DNA of 64,000 nt from Anodontia alba. Its lineage: Eukaryota > Mollusca > Bivalvia > Lucinida > Lucinidae. Made by a program: the position numbers and the translations under genes. Location: the NCBI GenBank assembly GCA_964016985.1, contig OZ024823.1, positions 129,352,112 to 129,416,111 of the forward strand. Reading direction: 5' to 3'. The notes under the pieces are model-generated. The model did no database searches. It was not told the DNA's origin and saw only the letters and a program-made list of their open reading frames with translations. Below, one piece after another: positions 1 to 11,874 of the stretch (its first letter is position 1; each line of letters opens with the position of its first letter).

Positions 1-890
1 GTAAATGCAAGAGAAGGGCAGAGTAAATATGTAGCATTTCATAACAGCAAATTATAGTTCTGTGACTTAGAGTAATATGTTCCTAAACAGAAATGCAAGT
101 TAATATTGTCATTTCAATTTAAAGATAAAAATATCAGATTTTCTCTGCAATTTTTTCCCTATTTTGCTTGAAAGGTGACGGCGAAAGGATTCTTTTGCTT
201 GGTATCTGGCAAGAAATCTAACCATTAAATGCTCTTTATTTTGTACAAAATTCATCCTGAAAAACTTTTATTTGGCCAAAAATAGCCTTGATAAAAAGCC
301 TTTATTTTGAAGAGACTCTCCTAAGGGGCCTGTATACATGTAACAGGAAACAAACTACTTCTAAATAACATGTTTTTTTTGTAGTCATGCAGATTTGAAG
401 GTTTTGGTTGAGGTATATTTCAGTTAAATAACCAATTCATAAGAGTTCATAAATAATGAACCCATCTTTAAATCTGTACTGGTTTCTTTTCTTAAAATTA
501 GAGCTGTCAGAGGATCTCACTACATCCCCACTGCAGCGCTATCAGAGGAGAAAAACTTATAGTGTTGAAATATTTTTAATTCATGCTTACAAGATAACAT
601 CACTGTAGTATATGGTTACATGGCAACATAAATCTATGAAATGATTTAAATCCATGAATTATGGGCCCTTGGCCCTGATTCCAGCAGCGCTAGCACTGTC
701 AATATCAGGAAGTCCCAGGACTTCCTAGCTCCAATATCTGGAAGTCCTGGGGATCAAATTTTTTTAACTCACTCAGAAATTCAACCTAAATATTCTTAAG
801 CTCTCATTTATAGAGTAAAACCCCCATTCTTAAGCTAAATAACACAAATGAGATTTCTTCAGAAATGAGATTTCTCGCTTATAGATGATG
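1..890. other. Intergenic, no gene seen
   Basis: AT-rich sequence with stops in all frames. The only structure I see is a short, imperfect inverted and direct repeat around 700-750, in which 'ggaagtcc' and 'aggacttcc' motifs recur. No exon with plausible splice sites was found. Confidence 0.5.
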
Positions 891-895
891 GTTGG

Positions 896-898
<3 letters not shown>

Positions 899-954
<56 letters not shown>

Positions 955-971
955 GAGAGAGAGAGAGAGAC
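899..971. repeat. (GA)n/(GACA)n microsatellite
   Basis: An uninterrupted GA run passes into four GACA units and back to GA. It opens spurious Arg-Glu and Leu-Ser repeat reading frames on both strands, which are not genes. Confidence 0.95.
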
Positions 972-1364
972 GCTTACCCGGGTGTCTAGGGAATCCAGTG
1001 TCCTATATTTCGTTTCGGTAGGATATTGGATTTGGACACGCGAGCATGTGTGTATGTGTGTATGTATGAAGCTTATTAAAATTAAGAGACAGGTACTGTG
1101 CACAGCATTCATATACATGTATATAAATATTTTATATAAATATCTTTAGTAGGTTTGAGGCGGTCGTGCGGTCTTGCAAATTTGTAAGACCGACGTCCGT
1201 TTCAATCAGCTGATGTTCTCTATATTATTAGCTGTTGTCATTAGTTGATAATCCTGGTGTTGCTAAAGTGCGACCATAAAACATACCGTTTTATAATAAT
1301 GTTATATGATGAAGAATCAATCTAAAAGAAAGAGAGAGAAAAAAAAATAATAAATAAATAAATG

Positions 1365-1394
1365 AAATAATAATAATAATAATAATAATAATAA
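1365..1394. repeat. (AAT)n microsatellite
   Basis: About ten AAT units follow an A-rich and AAATA-rich stretch. Confidence 0.9.
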
Positions 1395-2538
1395 GCACCT
1401 TCTCCAAAATTTGTGGCATTTCATCATATGTTATCTGTTTTACTTTTTTTTTTTTTTTTTGTTTTCTTCATTCATAGTCTGTTAAAATGAAGACATTTTA
1501 GTTGTATGGATTGTATTTGTCGGTGGAACACTGTCCAAATGCCATTGTACATGTATGTATTATGTCCGCATGGGCTTTATAGCCTACTGGAGTTCGAATA
1601 AAATTCTGTTCTGTTCTGTTCATAAATTCATTCTAAATTTTTGTTGATAAATGACTAAATATCTTTAAAAGTTGGGAGTCCCAGACTTCCTGGCATTTAT
1701 TTTTGGAAGACCCAGGGCAATTTTTGAGAGTCTTTCCCTTAATGCAAGCACTGTTCCGGTATACACAATACATCAACCCACTGTCCATGTGTGTACCAGG
1801 TTTCAACTTTTGTTACCGTTAAGTTCTTGAAAACTGGGACAAAAAATTTTCATTAAAGGCAAATTGTAAAACCTATCAAGGGATGTAACTTTAACATATT
1901 TCAAGACCATTTTTATAACAAATTACAAAGATCTAAAATGTTACTGAAATACACTGATCACTTATATGACATACAGGGGCTTCTACAAAGGCAGTGTTAC
2001 ACAAGAAGGAAGCTCTGGAGATAATTTTGAACCTGTTTTCCAAGAGTATTAAAACTTCCAAGCTGTGGCTTGTGCATTAAAATAGTATTATGTCAGATAC
2101 ATATCATACTGAGAGGCAAGTATAACAATACATCTCATATCATGAGGTGACTATAATGTTACAGCCCTAAATGTTAGTCAAGTTTACATCTATGTACTAA
2201 ATGAAGATACCCTCTCTAGATACAGTGATTACTTAAAGGAAAATGTACATAAACTATTAAGTATGATTGGCTGAGTAATTTGGTGAAAAAATTATGAAAA
2301 TTGGTTGGTAAGTAAGAAAGTTGTTGGATTTTAACATTCTACAAAATGCTGTCATGGAAGCTGCCATTTTTGTGAGTGAGTGATGTCATAACCACCCAAT
2401 TAAATATGCAAAAATAGTAACATTTTGTTGCTGTCTAACCATAAATGTATTCATTTGCATAAAAACGAAAAACTATTTCACATAAGCAGAATATTCCTGT
2501 CCACAGACGACTTTTATTTGTGTTTTAAAAAGCTAAAC
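1395..2538. other. Intergenic with a retroelement-like 3' tail
   Basis: No gene is visible. At about 1566-1622 the sequence 'gggctttatagcc' is followed by 'gttcgaataaaa' and then repeated TTCTG units. This looks like the 3' tail of a SINE or LINE on the plus strand. The rest is AT-rich sequence without recognisable structure. Confidence 0.35.
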
Positions 2539-2550
2539 ATTTGATTAAAT

Positions 2551-2858
2551 GGGGGTGGTCAGATGGTGCGAAGGTGTCATGTATCTTATGTCACCGGGGC
2601 GTCCAGCTGATATTGGCTTACAGTTGGGCAAGGCCTGCTATCCTTGTAGCAGGTAAGGGTAGGGAGGTGATGTTTTTATTTCTTCTGTTTCTTCACTTTC
2701 ATTCCTGTTCCTCTTTCTTCCCTGTCCCTCTTTCTTCCCTGTCCCTCTCTTTCATCTCTTCTACTATCTCTTCTGTCTCTTTTCTCCCTTTCTCTGGGAG
2801 ATGACACAAAATGACCCACAAGGGTTGATGTGTCGTTAAACCCCAACAAAATCAATCA
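2551..2858 (+). mobile_element. SINE-like element, family II, copy 1
   Basis: This 308-bp element is nearly identical to 57712-57998 and is bounded by a 12-bp direct repeat, atttgattaaat, at 2539-2550 and 2859-2870. It has a GC-rich head, a central pyrimidine-rich tract (TTTCTTCCC units) and a 3' end near 'gttaaaccccaacaaaatc'. The head is probably an RNA polymerase III promoter region, but I could not place convincing A and B boxes. The target-site duplication and the second copy make retrotransposition likely. Confidence 0.8.
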
Positions 2859-2870
2859 ATTTGATTAAAT

Positions 2871-3660
2871 ATTCAAGATATTTAATATTCAAAATGGTGG
2901 CACCCATGCTCAGGGTCGTATGAAATATAAAATATATCTTTCTTATTTCCTAACCGATTTTGATCAAATGCTCCAAAATTCTTGTTTGTTTTTTTTTCTA
3001 GAGCTTAATACTTTCAGACATACATTGTACCTGTACATTGCATTTAGTGGGTGTTTCCCTTTAATTATTGTATTTGAAAGGAAATAAGTTCAAAGTAAAA
3101 CTGAATAAAATAGCAGTGCAGATGCTATTAAAACAATGAATGCAGTCTTCTCAAAACTGACTAGATTACAGTTTATATGCAAAAGCTCCACAGCTCTGAT
3201 CGCTGAAACCAAATATGGTAAAACATTACATTTAGCATTAAAAGTCTTCCATAACAGTCAAAGAAAAGTAAACATACATATACAGTCCTTACTTCAAATG
3301 CTGGGGTGATCTCTTATAACTTGGACCACAGCTGATCTACTCCCAAACCTGGATAGGAGAGAGTGATGATGCGGGGGTCCTAAATGTATTCATGTGAATA
3401 TTTAACCTGGTTATGTCCTGTGATTAACGCCATTTTTGCCTATCACCCCAAAAATAATAATATTTAAAGATCTTGACTCTATGAGATACTATTTGACTCA
3501 TAAGTACAATGAGATAAATATTGTTTGGATGCTTCACTTAAATGATTAATATATCAACAACTGTCTTAAAAATCTTATATAAAAGAAAAAAAATAGCAAA
3601 ATAAATGCCTGAAAATGTAGAATTAACTGTGAAACCAATAATTATTACACAAGATTATTG
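2871..3660. other. Intergenic, nothing specific seen
   Basis: AT-rich sequence without long open frames, paired splice sites or clear inverted repeats. Confidence 0.4.
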
Positions 3661-3676
3661 GAAAAATACAGCTGGT

Positions 3677-3746
3677 TGTCAGCAGACTTTTGGTCTAGTG
3701 ACAACCGGTTGTCACCAGACCTAAAAGTCTGCTGACAGCCGGTTGT
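3677..3746. repeat. Palindromic hairpin element
   Basis: The arms gtcagcagacttttggtct and agacctaaaagtctgctgac surround a perfect inner palindrome, gtgacaaccggttgtcac. A further partial arm copy follows to about 3760. It is a small MITE-like hairpin. Confidence 0.75.
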
Positions 3747-3839
3747 CACCAGACACTTCCAAAAAGTTTTATAACCTCGGGGCCAGGACAAGTACAGTAC
3801 GGAATTAAAGTGGGATGTTTGCCCAGGTAATCTTGGAAC

Positions 3840-4215
3840 TTGTAGACTTGAATAACTAATATGTCAAATTGATCCTAAATATTGGGACACTCCTTAACAT
3901 ACTAGTACGGTAAACATCCTAAATTTTCGAACACTTTATTCCATACTTTGTTTTTATGCAGATGCTTCTTAAAACATTTCGTGGAATGACAAACAGTGTA
4001 GACGCTAATCAGACTGGTCTGCATTATTTGCCTATGCCATTTTGACAGAAACTTTGGTGTACGAAATTAAGTAACTTTTACCGTACTAAAACTTGAACAA
4101 TTCAAATTTCTTACGTGTGTCGAAAAATTGTTGAATGAGTAACAAACAGTGTAGACCTTGATCAGACGCCGATTGGAAGGTCTACACTATTTGCCGAGGC
4201 CTGTCTCTCCCAGTA
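3840..4215. mobile_element. MITE family A, two degenerate copies
   Basis: It has the family hallmarks: 'caaacagtgtaga', then 'gatcaga' and the complementary 'tctacactatttgcc', with outer 'cctaaat..tcgaacac' segments. Other copies in the window have the same ends around a hairpin core. Confidence 0.55.
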
Positions 4216-4455
4216 CTACAGGTATTGAATTCCGCTAAAAATCATGTATGCACGGTCCCTATTACATATGCGGACAACATAAACTCAGATCGGATGGTAG
4301 TTTCACAACTGGCAGTCTGATCTGGGTCTTCGCTGCCCGCTAATATATACTGCAAATTCGGGTAAGAAAATGGATAGCGAATGTCCTGATTTGCTCGGAT
4401 GCACAGGCTAATATGTTTGTCTACATATTAGATTTTTTTTTTTTTGACCTAAACC

Positions 4456-4625
4456 ATCTGGAATGGATACACTTTCAGGGGAGACAATGCCAGAATTGGT
4501 TCAACCTCCCTTCTAAAAAGGATTCTACTCCCTTGGCGCAATCCTTTCTTTTTAGAGTACAGCTCTTTTCAGAAGGGACATTGTGTGCAGGAATACATCT
4601 GTATCCAGCCATCTTCAATGAGCCA
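4456..4625. mobile_element. MITE family G copy
   Basis: It starts with 'gaatggatacactttcaggg' and contains the inverted 'cctcccttctaaaaagg' and 'ctcttttcagaaggga' arms. Related copies lie near 11110, 27267, 30650, 35200, 46972, 53640 and 60725. Confidence 0.55.
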
Positions 4626-4689
4626 TAGACTATCATACGAGCCGTGACATGCGAAAATGTCTTTGGGGTATAATGCAAGCACAAATCCA

Positions 4690-4850
4690 GATCAGCTAGC
4701 GGAGATAAATAGTCTGATCATGAACTTTGTTCTACTTCGTTGTTTTGCAGTACCCAATGCTTCTATAAGAGGACAGTGAAGGTCCTGATCAGCCTGCGCA
4801 TCCGCGCAGGCTGATCTGGGCCTTCGCTGTCTGCATATTGCCCGAAGACA
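4690..4850. mobile_element. MITE family B copy with GC-rich hairpin
   Basis: The arms 'gatcagcctgcgcatcc' and 'gcgcaggctgatc' form a strong hairpin at 4785-4817, flanked by 'ggacagtgaaggtc' and 'ggccttcgctgtctgc'. Similar copies are near 7195-7335, 7655-7740 and 21681-21780. Confidence 0.7.
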
Positions 4851-5212
4851 TGCTTTCGCATGGCGCGGCCCAATTACAAGGAAATGGGTCTTCGAACCAT
4901 GCGCAGAGAGCAAGAGGCAGGGTGTTCGCTGTCCGCTTACCCAGTCGATACAATATACTAGAATATATCAACACTGACAAAGATTTGATTGTGCACATAC
5001 GCAGGCTCAGCTGGGCCTATACGGTTCGCATATGACCAAGAAGCTCCATTTTCATATGGCGTGGTAAATTGTGTTTTCTTTGGCCTGTTGCAGTTAAAAA
5101 CAAGAATTATCAATAAGTACTAATTAGATATCCCCGTAATAAAAGAAGCAGAAACCAAAACGTAAAGGACAGACATACGGGTGGACGACAACGTGAAAAC
5201 ATTACACCTCCT

Positions 5213-5228
5213 CAAACACACATACACG

Positions 5229-5306
<78 letters not shown>

Positions 5307-5350
5307 AGCATTCACGCACGCACGCGCGCGCGCACACACACACACACAGA
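5213..5350. repeat. (CA)n microsatellite
   Basis: A long CA run contains CACG interruptions and a short CGCGCG segment near its end. The open frames across it are artefacts. Confidence 0.95.
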
Positions 5351-5697
5351 GTTTAAGGGGACGGGTAAAATAAGGTGATAATTGAGGGATTATATAGGAT
5401 AAGTTTTATCATTTTTGCACCAGTACATATCTTTCTTGAACTCATTGAAATCACCTCGACAGGACGACTCCAGTTAATACCCACAAGAAGAAAATCTGGA
5501 GCCTAAATTAGGCCAAGATATTCTTTATGTTTTAGTGTTATGTTTTTAATTTTCTTGATATTCTTTTTCAACTTCAGTTCAATTTTAGCTTATATAGCTG
5601 GCCTTTATAATTGGTCCTCCCTGAAACCTCAGAAAACTGGATGTTGTTTCAAAGTTGGTCTCTTTAAGCACTACATGTTTGTGTCCATTGATATTGA

Positions 5698-6413
5698 TCA
5701 AAAGAACAACATTCCATCATCTGACACTAGAGAAGAGTCTGGTAAGACAAGTTGACGGGTTCCATCAATTTTGTTCAAATCAACATATGGTCCTTCTAGA
5801 TCCCATGTTCTATACTGATTCACCTCCATGGAGCAAGTACCAGTTAACTCTGTTGGAATGTCCGTGGATGCCATACTTTCATCGTCATTCAGTTCTGTCA
5901 TCCCAAACAAATCTAGACTGTCATTCAGGTCAAAACTTTTGGACACACTAGTAATTCCGGACAAAGGTTCACTCGAAAAAACTGACGGCTTCTCTTTACC
6001 TGGCTTCTTTTTCTCTCCAAAGTCTGGTGATATGACGTTTGTCAAAACCGGATTGACACAAGATCGACGTCGAATTGGAGTTGACGTCAGCTGAAATGCA
6101 GACATATTCCAAGTTCTTTGTTCTGATGGTGTGACGTCTTCGTCATCTAAGAAGCTTCCTGATGTCTCAATGTCATTCAACGACACATTAAGCTCGTCCA
6201 GCAACTCCTCTATGTAGCTAGAATCTTCTGAAATATCACTCAAAGAGTCTAGAACACTGGTAAAAAGTTCCAGACAGTCACAGTTTTTGGCGTCACCAAA
6301 TGGGCAGTAGCTTCCTGGCAGTCTCTCTGTACACATGGTCGGAGGAGGGGACAGCGGTCCTACGCCCGGTATCGCAGCAGAATTCAGCAATTCCAAAAGA
6401 GGAGTTGATGTAT
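5698..6413 (-). CDS. Terminal coding exon of an unrecognised 252-aa acidic protein
   Basis: The exon opens directly after the acceptor 'tttttgtttcag' (AG at 6415-6414) and stays open to TGA at 5698. The frame continues from the 43-nt exon at 16588-16630: that exon leaves one base, and this one supplies two to make Asp15. Residues 15-252 are Ser/Asp/Glu-rich and look mostly disordered. Visible blocks are a Cys-containing segment (about 50-62), an acidic helix-prone stretch (about 68-95, SDISEDSSYIEELLDELN), a basic Thr-Pro motif TPIRRRS (about 126-132) that could be a kinase site, and two RTW motifs (about 114 and 217). No catalytic or membrane segment is visible. I do not recognise the family. 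A regulatory or cell-cycle-type protein is possible but only by composition. Codon use and splice phasing make it a believable gene. Confidence 0.72.
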
Positions 6414-6446
6414 CTGAAACAAAAACAATTATTTTGAGATTTATTA

Positions 6447-6776
6447 CGGTTGACTCTCGTTATCTCGACCTTGCTTATCTTGAATAACCGTTTATCTCGA
6501 AGTGAAAATCTGATCCCTGTTTAATTATGAAAATCTAAAAACAGGCATCAAAATATTGTGGAAAAGAGGAGAAATTGCTCCTAAGGAGCAATTTCTCCTC
6601 TTATCCATAATATTTTTAATATATCTCTGACTTCATGAGTCAATAACATATTCATTTGTGAAATGTGGTTATTTGTTTATTCTTTCCTAAATTCTGCAAT
6701 TTTCGTATGTCGAGGTACGGATATCTCGAAGAATTTTAGACAGTCCTTTGGACTTTGAGCTAACGAGAGTCGGCTG
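6447..6776. mobile_element. pogo/Tc1-type MITE with TA flanks
   Basis: Imperfect terminal inverted repeats, CGGTTGACTCTCGTTATCTC on the left and its complement on the right, are bounded by TA on both sides. A near-perfect hairpin at 6555-6601 (gaggagaaattgctcc/ggagcaatttctcctc) sits inside and may be a nested insertion. It lies in the large intron of the 252-aa gene. The 'ACTCTCGTTATCTCG' end resembles Tigger/pogo termini; that assignment is from memory of the family. Confidence 0.65.
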
Positions 6777-6819
6777 TATTTGGAAAATACAATTTTGCGT
6801 CCAGCGAAAACTGTAATGG

Positions 6820-7060
6820 CACAATAATTTGAGCAGCAACGTCAGAAAACGAACCTTCGGGCATGTGCGCCCAGCAGAGATTAAGATCAGTCTGCGCATT
6901 AGTCTGATCAGAATCTTTACTGTGCGCATTTTGGATAGCCAAGGTTTCAGAGTGTCTTCATGCTGACAACGAAGACTCTGACCAGACTGCGAGGACCAGA
7001 CTGCGTGAAAACGCAGGCTGATTTGAAATTGAGTTTTCGTTAGTGTCGGAATACGTTCTC
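6820..7060. mobile_element. MITE family C copy
   Basis: It carries 'gggcatgtgcgcccagc' and 'gtgcgcattttggatagcc', the same modules found near 12590, 29650, 39390 and 52780, with a 'gatcag' hairpin core. Confidence 0.55.
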
Positions 7061-7194
7061 ACGCTGCGGCTTATTTATACCTGACCATCCCGTAAGATGA
7101 TGCGTAACGTGGGAAAAAGGTACTTATGCCATGTGCGAACAGAGAATGTCCAGACGAGCATGCACATCCTTGCAGTCTAATCTGGACATTATTG

Positions 7195-7335
7195 ATCGAC
7201 ATATACTACAGTATCCACTGATTCTGTAAGCGGACAACGAAGGCCCAGATCAGCCTGCGCGATTGCGCAGGCTGATCAGGGCCTGCGTTATCCGCAAATT
7301 GCATGAGGGCCCTTTACGTGCGTTACGCATCAGTC
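7195..7335. mobile_element. MITE family B copy
   Basis: A hairpin built from 'gatcagcctgcgcgattgcg' and its complement is flanked by 'gtaagcggacaacgaaggcc' and 'ggcctgcgttatccgc'. Confidence 0.7.
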
Positions 7336-7364
7336 AATAGATAACCCGACCAAAACTTCTACTT

Positions 7365-7440
7365 TTGCAAACAGTGTAGATGCATATGAGACGGCTTGTC
7401 ATGAACCGCCTCATCAAGATCTACACTGTTTGCCATTCTG
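7365..7440. mobile_element. MITE family A core
   Basis: 'gcaaacagtgtagatgc' and 'gatctacactgtttgcc' are inverted around 'gagacggcttgtcatgaacc'. The core differs from other copies but the ends match. Confidence 0.7.
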
Positions 7441-8090
7441 TTTCTGATTTTAGCTGAGACTTTCTTTTTTGAATAAAAGTTCTTTACAGACACAAAGATG
7501 TAAGTCTTCATTTCAGAAACTTAAATAATTAGGAGTGACAGTATTATATTGTAAAGAGCATCAGACAGGAAACATATACATAGACATCAACATACGCAGT
7601 AGTTTCGAGTTCAAAGTTTTATCATATGGGCCATACTAAACGAAATGACATCTTCAGGCTTAAGCGGACAATGAAGGCTGTGATCAGACTGCGCATGATC
7701 AGTCTGATCAGGGCCTTCACTGTCTGCTTACTGAATGATTGGATACTGTAGACTGAATCTACGGAAAGCAACGATCCTGGTAAGACTATGTGGATGCGAA
7801 GGATAATCTGAATCTGCGCAGTTCGCATTCATAAGTTCGAAGATACTGTTTCGCTTGCGCCGACCTTATCACAAGGCTTGATTCTCAAATGTTGAAGGGA
7901 GGTTTTTAGATGTTTAAATTTTAGGGCCCAGTTGTTCAAAGCATCGTTAGCTTAACGAGCTCGTTAGTGGGCAAGATATTAACTGTTCTAGTAAGTATAT
8001 AATATCTAACTAGAAAAGGTTTATTTTAGAAAAAAATGCCCCACCATCCCCCCCACACCCCCCCCCCACCCCCACAACTCCCCCAACCCC

Positions 8091-9970
8091 GTCGGAGTTG
8101 TCATTCTTGTAGGCGATACGACATCTCGTCCTGTTCTATATTTCTACCAAGTATCATCAAAATATTATGCAGGGTATTCGAGTTACAGAGCGGACTTATA
8201 CACAAAAAGGGAAGATAAATCCAAAAGTAAGAAAGCCAGAGTCGTCATTCTTGTACCCAACATGTCATCTCGCCCTGTTCTACATTTCTGCCAAGTATCA
8301 TCAAAATATTCCGAAGGGTATTCGTGTTACAGAGCGGGCCCAAAATCAAATTCACACAAGAAGGGGAAGTAAGAAAGCCAGAGTTATCATTCTTGTACCC
8401 GAAACGTCGCTCATCCTATTCTACATTTCTACCAAATACCATCAAAATATTCCGAAGGGTATTCGAGTTACAGAGCGGACACGAAATCAATTTCAAACAA
8501 CAAACCAAAGGGAGATAACTCCAAAAGTAAGAAAGCCAGAGTTGTCATTCTTGTACGCGTCACATCATCTCATCCTGTTCTACATTTCTACCATGTATCA
8601 TTAAAATATTACAAAGGGTATTAAACTTACAGAGCGGACACGAAATGAATGCATAATCACTGTCAAATATAACAAAGGGAGATAACCCCAAAAGTAAGAA
8701 AGGCAGAGTTGTCATTCTTGTACGCTATACGTCGTCTGGTCCTGTTCTACATTTCTACCAAGTATCATCAAAATATTCCAAGGGGTTTTCGGGTTACAGA
8801 GCAGACACGAAATCTATTTCAAACAAAACAAAGGGAGATAACTCCAAAAGAAAGCCAGAGTTGTAATTCTTGTACATGACACGTCATCTTGTCCTGTTCT
8901 ACATTTCCATCAAGTATCACCAACATATTCCAATGAGTATTCGTGTTACAGGGCGGACCCAAAATCAAATTCAAACAAGAAGGTGAAGTAAGAAAGCCAG
9001 AATTGTCATTTTTGTAAGTAACACGTCATCTCATCCTGTTCTACATTTCAACCAGTATTCGAACGAGTATTATACTTACAGGACGGACACAAAACCAATG
9101 CATAATCACTGTCAAATATAACAAAGGGAGATAATGCCAAAAGTATGAAAGACAGAGTTATCATTCTTGTACCCGACACGTCGTCTCAAGCTAGTCTACA
9201 TTTCTGTCAAATACCATCAAAATATTCCAAAGGGTATTCGAGTTACAGAGCGGACACGAAATTTAATTTCAAAAACAAAACAACGGGAGATCTCCAAAAA
9301 TAAGAAAGCCAGAGTTGTCATTCTTGTACGAGACATGTCGTCTCATCCTGTTCTACATTTCTACCATGTATCATTAAAATATTCCAAAGGGTATTCAACT
9401 TACAGAGCGGACACGAAACCAATGCATTATCACTGTCAAATATAACAAAGGGGGATAACCTCAAAAGTAAACGCGATACGTCGTCTAGTCCTGTTCTACA
9501 TTTCTACCACGTACAGATCTACTTCAAACAAAACAAAGGGAGATAACTCAAAAAGTAAGAAAGCCAGAGTTGTCATTCTGGTACATTGCACGTCATCTTG
9601 TCCTGATCTCCATTTCCGCTGAGTATCATAAAATGTTCGAAAGGGGATTCGACTTACAGAGCGGACACGTAATCAATGCATTATCACTGTCAAATATAAC
9701 AATGGGAGTTAACGCTAAAAGTAAGAAAGGCAGAGTTGTCATTTTTGTACGCGACACATTGCCCCGTCCTGTTTTACGTTTCTACCAAGTACCATAAAAA
9801 ATTCCAAATGGTATTCGAGTTTCAGAGACGACACGAAGTCCATTTCAAACAAAACAAAGAGAAATAACTCCAAAAGTAAGATAGTCAGAATTGTCTATTT
9901 TGTACATGACACGTTGTCTTGTTCTATCAAGTATCATCAAAATATTCCCAAGTGTGCTCAAGTTACAGAG
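8091..9970 (+). repeat. Satellite-like tandem array, about 13 units of 142-167 bp
   Basis: The marker 'tcattcttgta' recurs at 8101, 8245, 8387, 8545, 8712, 8864 (variant), 9006, 9161, 9318, 9572, 9739 and about 9890, plus one unit near 9470 that lacks it. Each unit also contains 'cctgttctacatttctacca', 'gggtattcgagttacagagc' and 'aaagggagataact'. Two unit types recur in the linker: one with 'caatttcaaacaaaacaaa' and one with 'gcataatcactgtcaaatat', suggesting a partial higher-order pattern. The short ORFs across it are shadows of the repeat. Confidence 0.85.
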
Positions 9971-10052
9971 CAGACAAGAAGTTTTACGCCGATGCTGACG
10001 CCGAAGCCGACACCAACGGGATCCGTCTCCAAAACAAGATGTCCCCCAACCC

Positions 10053-10078
10053 TTCGGAAGGGGGGGGGGGGGGGGGGC
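10053..10078. repeat. Poly-G tract
   Basis: A run of about 18 G follows 'cttcggaag'. It lies just inside the right end of the long family F element. Confidence 0.9.
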
Positions 10079-10773
10079 ACATAATTCACAGGTATATATG
10101 CTAAAAAAAATGGGAGTAGCCAGTAGCTTTTGCAAGCTACATCGTTAGCTTTGAACAACTGGGCGCAGGATTATAGTGGACTGGCTTCCGTCTAACTTAT
10201 ATTTGAAAAAGCATAAAAATGAGTTTTATTTTGCAAAAATCGTATCCTCTTGGAATGTCTTTCTGTGATTTGGCCGATCAGTTTCTGCCAGGCAAGGGAG
10301 CTGAAATGCATAGTGAAAATGAGGAGGATTTAAATTTGTCAGATTAGTCTGATCTCGGCATTTGCAATTAACTCTTAATTTACCTAGCACGGTCATATTT
10401 ATGATACAATTCAAATACATATCGATCATAGGTTGCGTATTAAATGCCATTTATATCCTAATGACATTACAATTTGCCATACAGGTATACTTGTCCTAAA
10501 TTTTGCACAACTCTATTTAGCTAACTGTTGGTGTGTCTAAAAACTCTGAATGAGTATGCGTGGCAAACAGTAAACATCCTGATCGAGTACCGCGTCTTAT
10601 CTGGGTATGTGCTGTTTTCGCCCTGGTCTGTCTGTCCCAATGCGTAAGAAAATTAAAATGGCTCGTAGGAATGGATAAGATTTCGCAACCTTGCAGGTTT
10701 CGCACTTTTCCGGAAGAAGTTATCCACAGTATTTTTCGCGACTTTTTTTCTCGGGCTTTCGCTTTCACCTACC

Positions 10774-10970
10774 CATAGCAACAGATAAGGCGCTTTTTTG
10801 ATCCGAAAAATGCTGATATCTTTCTTATTATGAATAAAAACCATATGTTGTGGGTACTCATTAGAAGCGTCTCGCTGAGGCGCTTCTAATGAGTACCCAC
10901 AACATATGTTTTCGTCGAGAAATAAGAAAAATATTATGTGGATATATACCCCCTCTTATCTGTAGCTAAG
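10774..10970. mobile_element. MITE family D copy
   Basis: The outer ends 'atagcaacagataaggcg' and 'cttatctgtagctaag' are inverted. The core 'tgtgggtactcattagaagc' is followed by its exact complement, giving a long hairpin. Other copies occur at 39164, 44838, 45339, 48570, 59190, 60992 and 63692. Confidence 0.8.
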
Positions 10971-11099
10971 CCTACCGGTAGGCTCGCACGTTGCTCAGTA
11001 TTTTTCGGATTTTTTTTTTGTAATACGAGGAAAACAACTTTTATGGGCTTCTGTTTGCTTTCCTGTACATCAAGACTCTTCCGAAAAAAAAAACAAAAA

Positions 11100-11250
11100 C
11101 AAAAGTGTACTTCATAGTATAAGGAAAGAAATTGCTCCGGGGTGAGTAAATTCTTTTCTTTTAGATAAGACACTTTTCAGAAGGAAGGCAAAATATTTTA
11201 ACAGTTGCCATTCTTCAGAAAATGTATCCATTCCCCTTAAATGTCCTATC
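11100..11250. mobile_element. MITE family G copy, degenerate
   Basis: It contains 'cttttcagaaggaaggcaaa' and 'tgtatccattccccttaa', the usual right part of family G. Confidence 0.5.
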
Positions 11251-11681
11251 ACTAGGGGGTAACATATGAACATATGACCTACAAAATCCTTGTTACGGTT
11301 TCATATCACTTGCTCACTAAAATTTGCAATATTTTCTAAGGTTTTCTAAACTAGATATTTTTTTTTTTTTAACACAATCAGACATTTTCCGGTAGTATCG
11401 AAATTTTTAACAAAAAAAAAAAAAAAAGAACATATTCAACTGTAAGAATTATAAATGGACATAACTCTAACAAACCTTACCCTACATCCCTTATTTTTCT
11501 ATCACACCTGTCTTGCAAGGACTAAATTGGTGCATTTTTTTTTTTTTTTTTTTTCAAACAAAAGGGTCAGATGTTATATAAAGCAAACTACATATGTATT
11601 TAATTGGTATAATTATTAAGGGGCATAACTCTAAAAACCTGTACCCTACATCCTCCACTTTCTCACCACACCTACATTACA

Positions 11682-11709
11682 TGATGGATGGATGGATGGA
11701 TGGATGGAC
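11682..11709. repeat. (TGGA)n microsatellite
   Basis: About six TGGA units. Confidence 0.9.
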
Positions 11710-11874
11710 CAAGTAGTGTTGAAATGTTATCAAATACAGACAAATATAGAATAAATATAATAAATATAGAAGTTATTAACAGAATCAGTCATCCAACTGT
11801 TAAGATGGCTGTCACCAGCGAACTTTCGCTGGAAACAGCGATCGCCTTAGAAATATAATTACCTGATATACCCT

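Larger units (their letters stand above)
7924..10166. mobile_element. Long family F element carrying a satellite array
   Basis: The left end 'gggcccagttgttcaaagca' with 'tcgttagcttaacgagctcg' and the right end 'acatcgttagctttgaacaa' with 'ctgggcgc' are the two termini of family F. The short copies of this family are about 190-240 bp (23552-23782, 40801-41040, 52875-53067). Here the termini are 2.2 kb apart and enclose a tandem array, so the whole block is best read as one TIR-bounded element that has acquired or amplified a satellite. It lies in the intron of the 252-aa gene. Confidence 0.65.

Noticed and set aside
879..1149. Open frames rich in Leu-Ser or Arg-Glu on both strands
   Set aside because: They are translations of the GA/GACA microsatellite.
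5120..5378. Val-Cys and Thr-His repeat frames
   Set aside because: They arise from the CA microsatellite.
8036..9800. Several overlapping frames with repeated 'GIRVTERT' and 'YHQNIPK' peptides
   Set aside because: They are the same satellite unit read several times; each unit breaks the frame.
8091..9970. CRISPR-like regular spacing
   Set aside because: Repeats are 142-167 bp with no unique spacers, and the DNA is eukaryotic.
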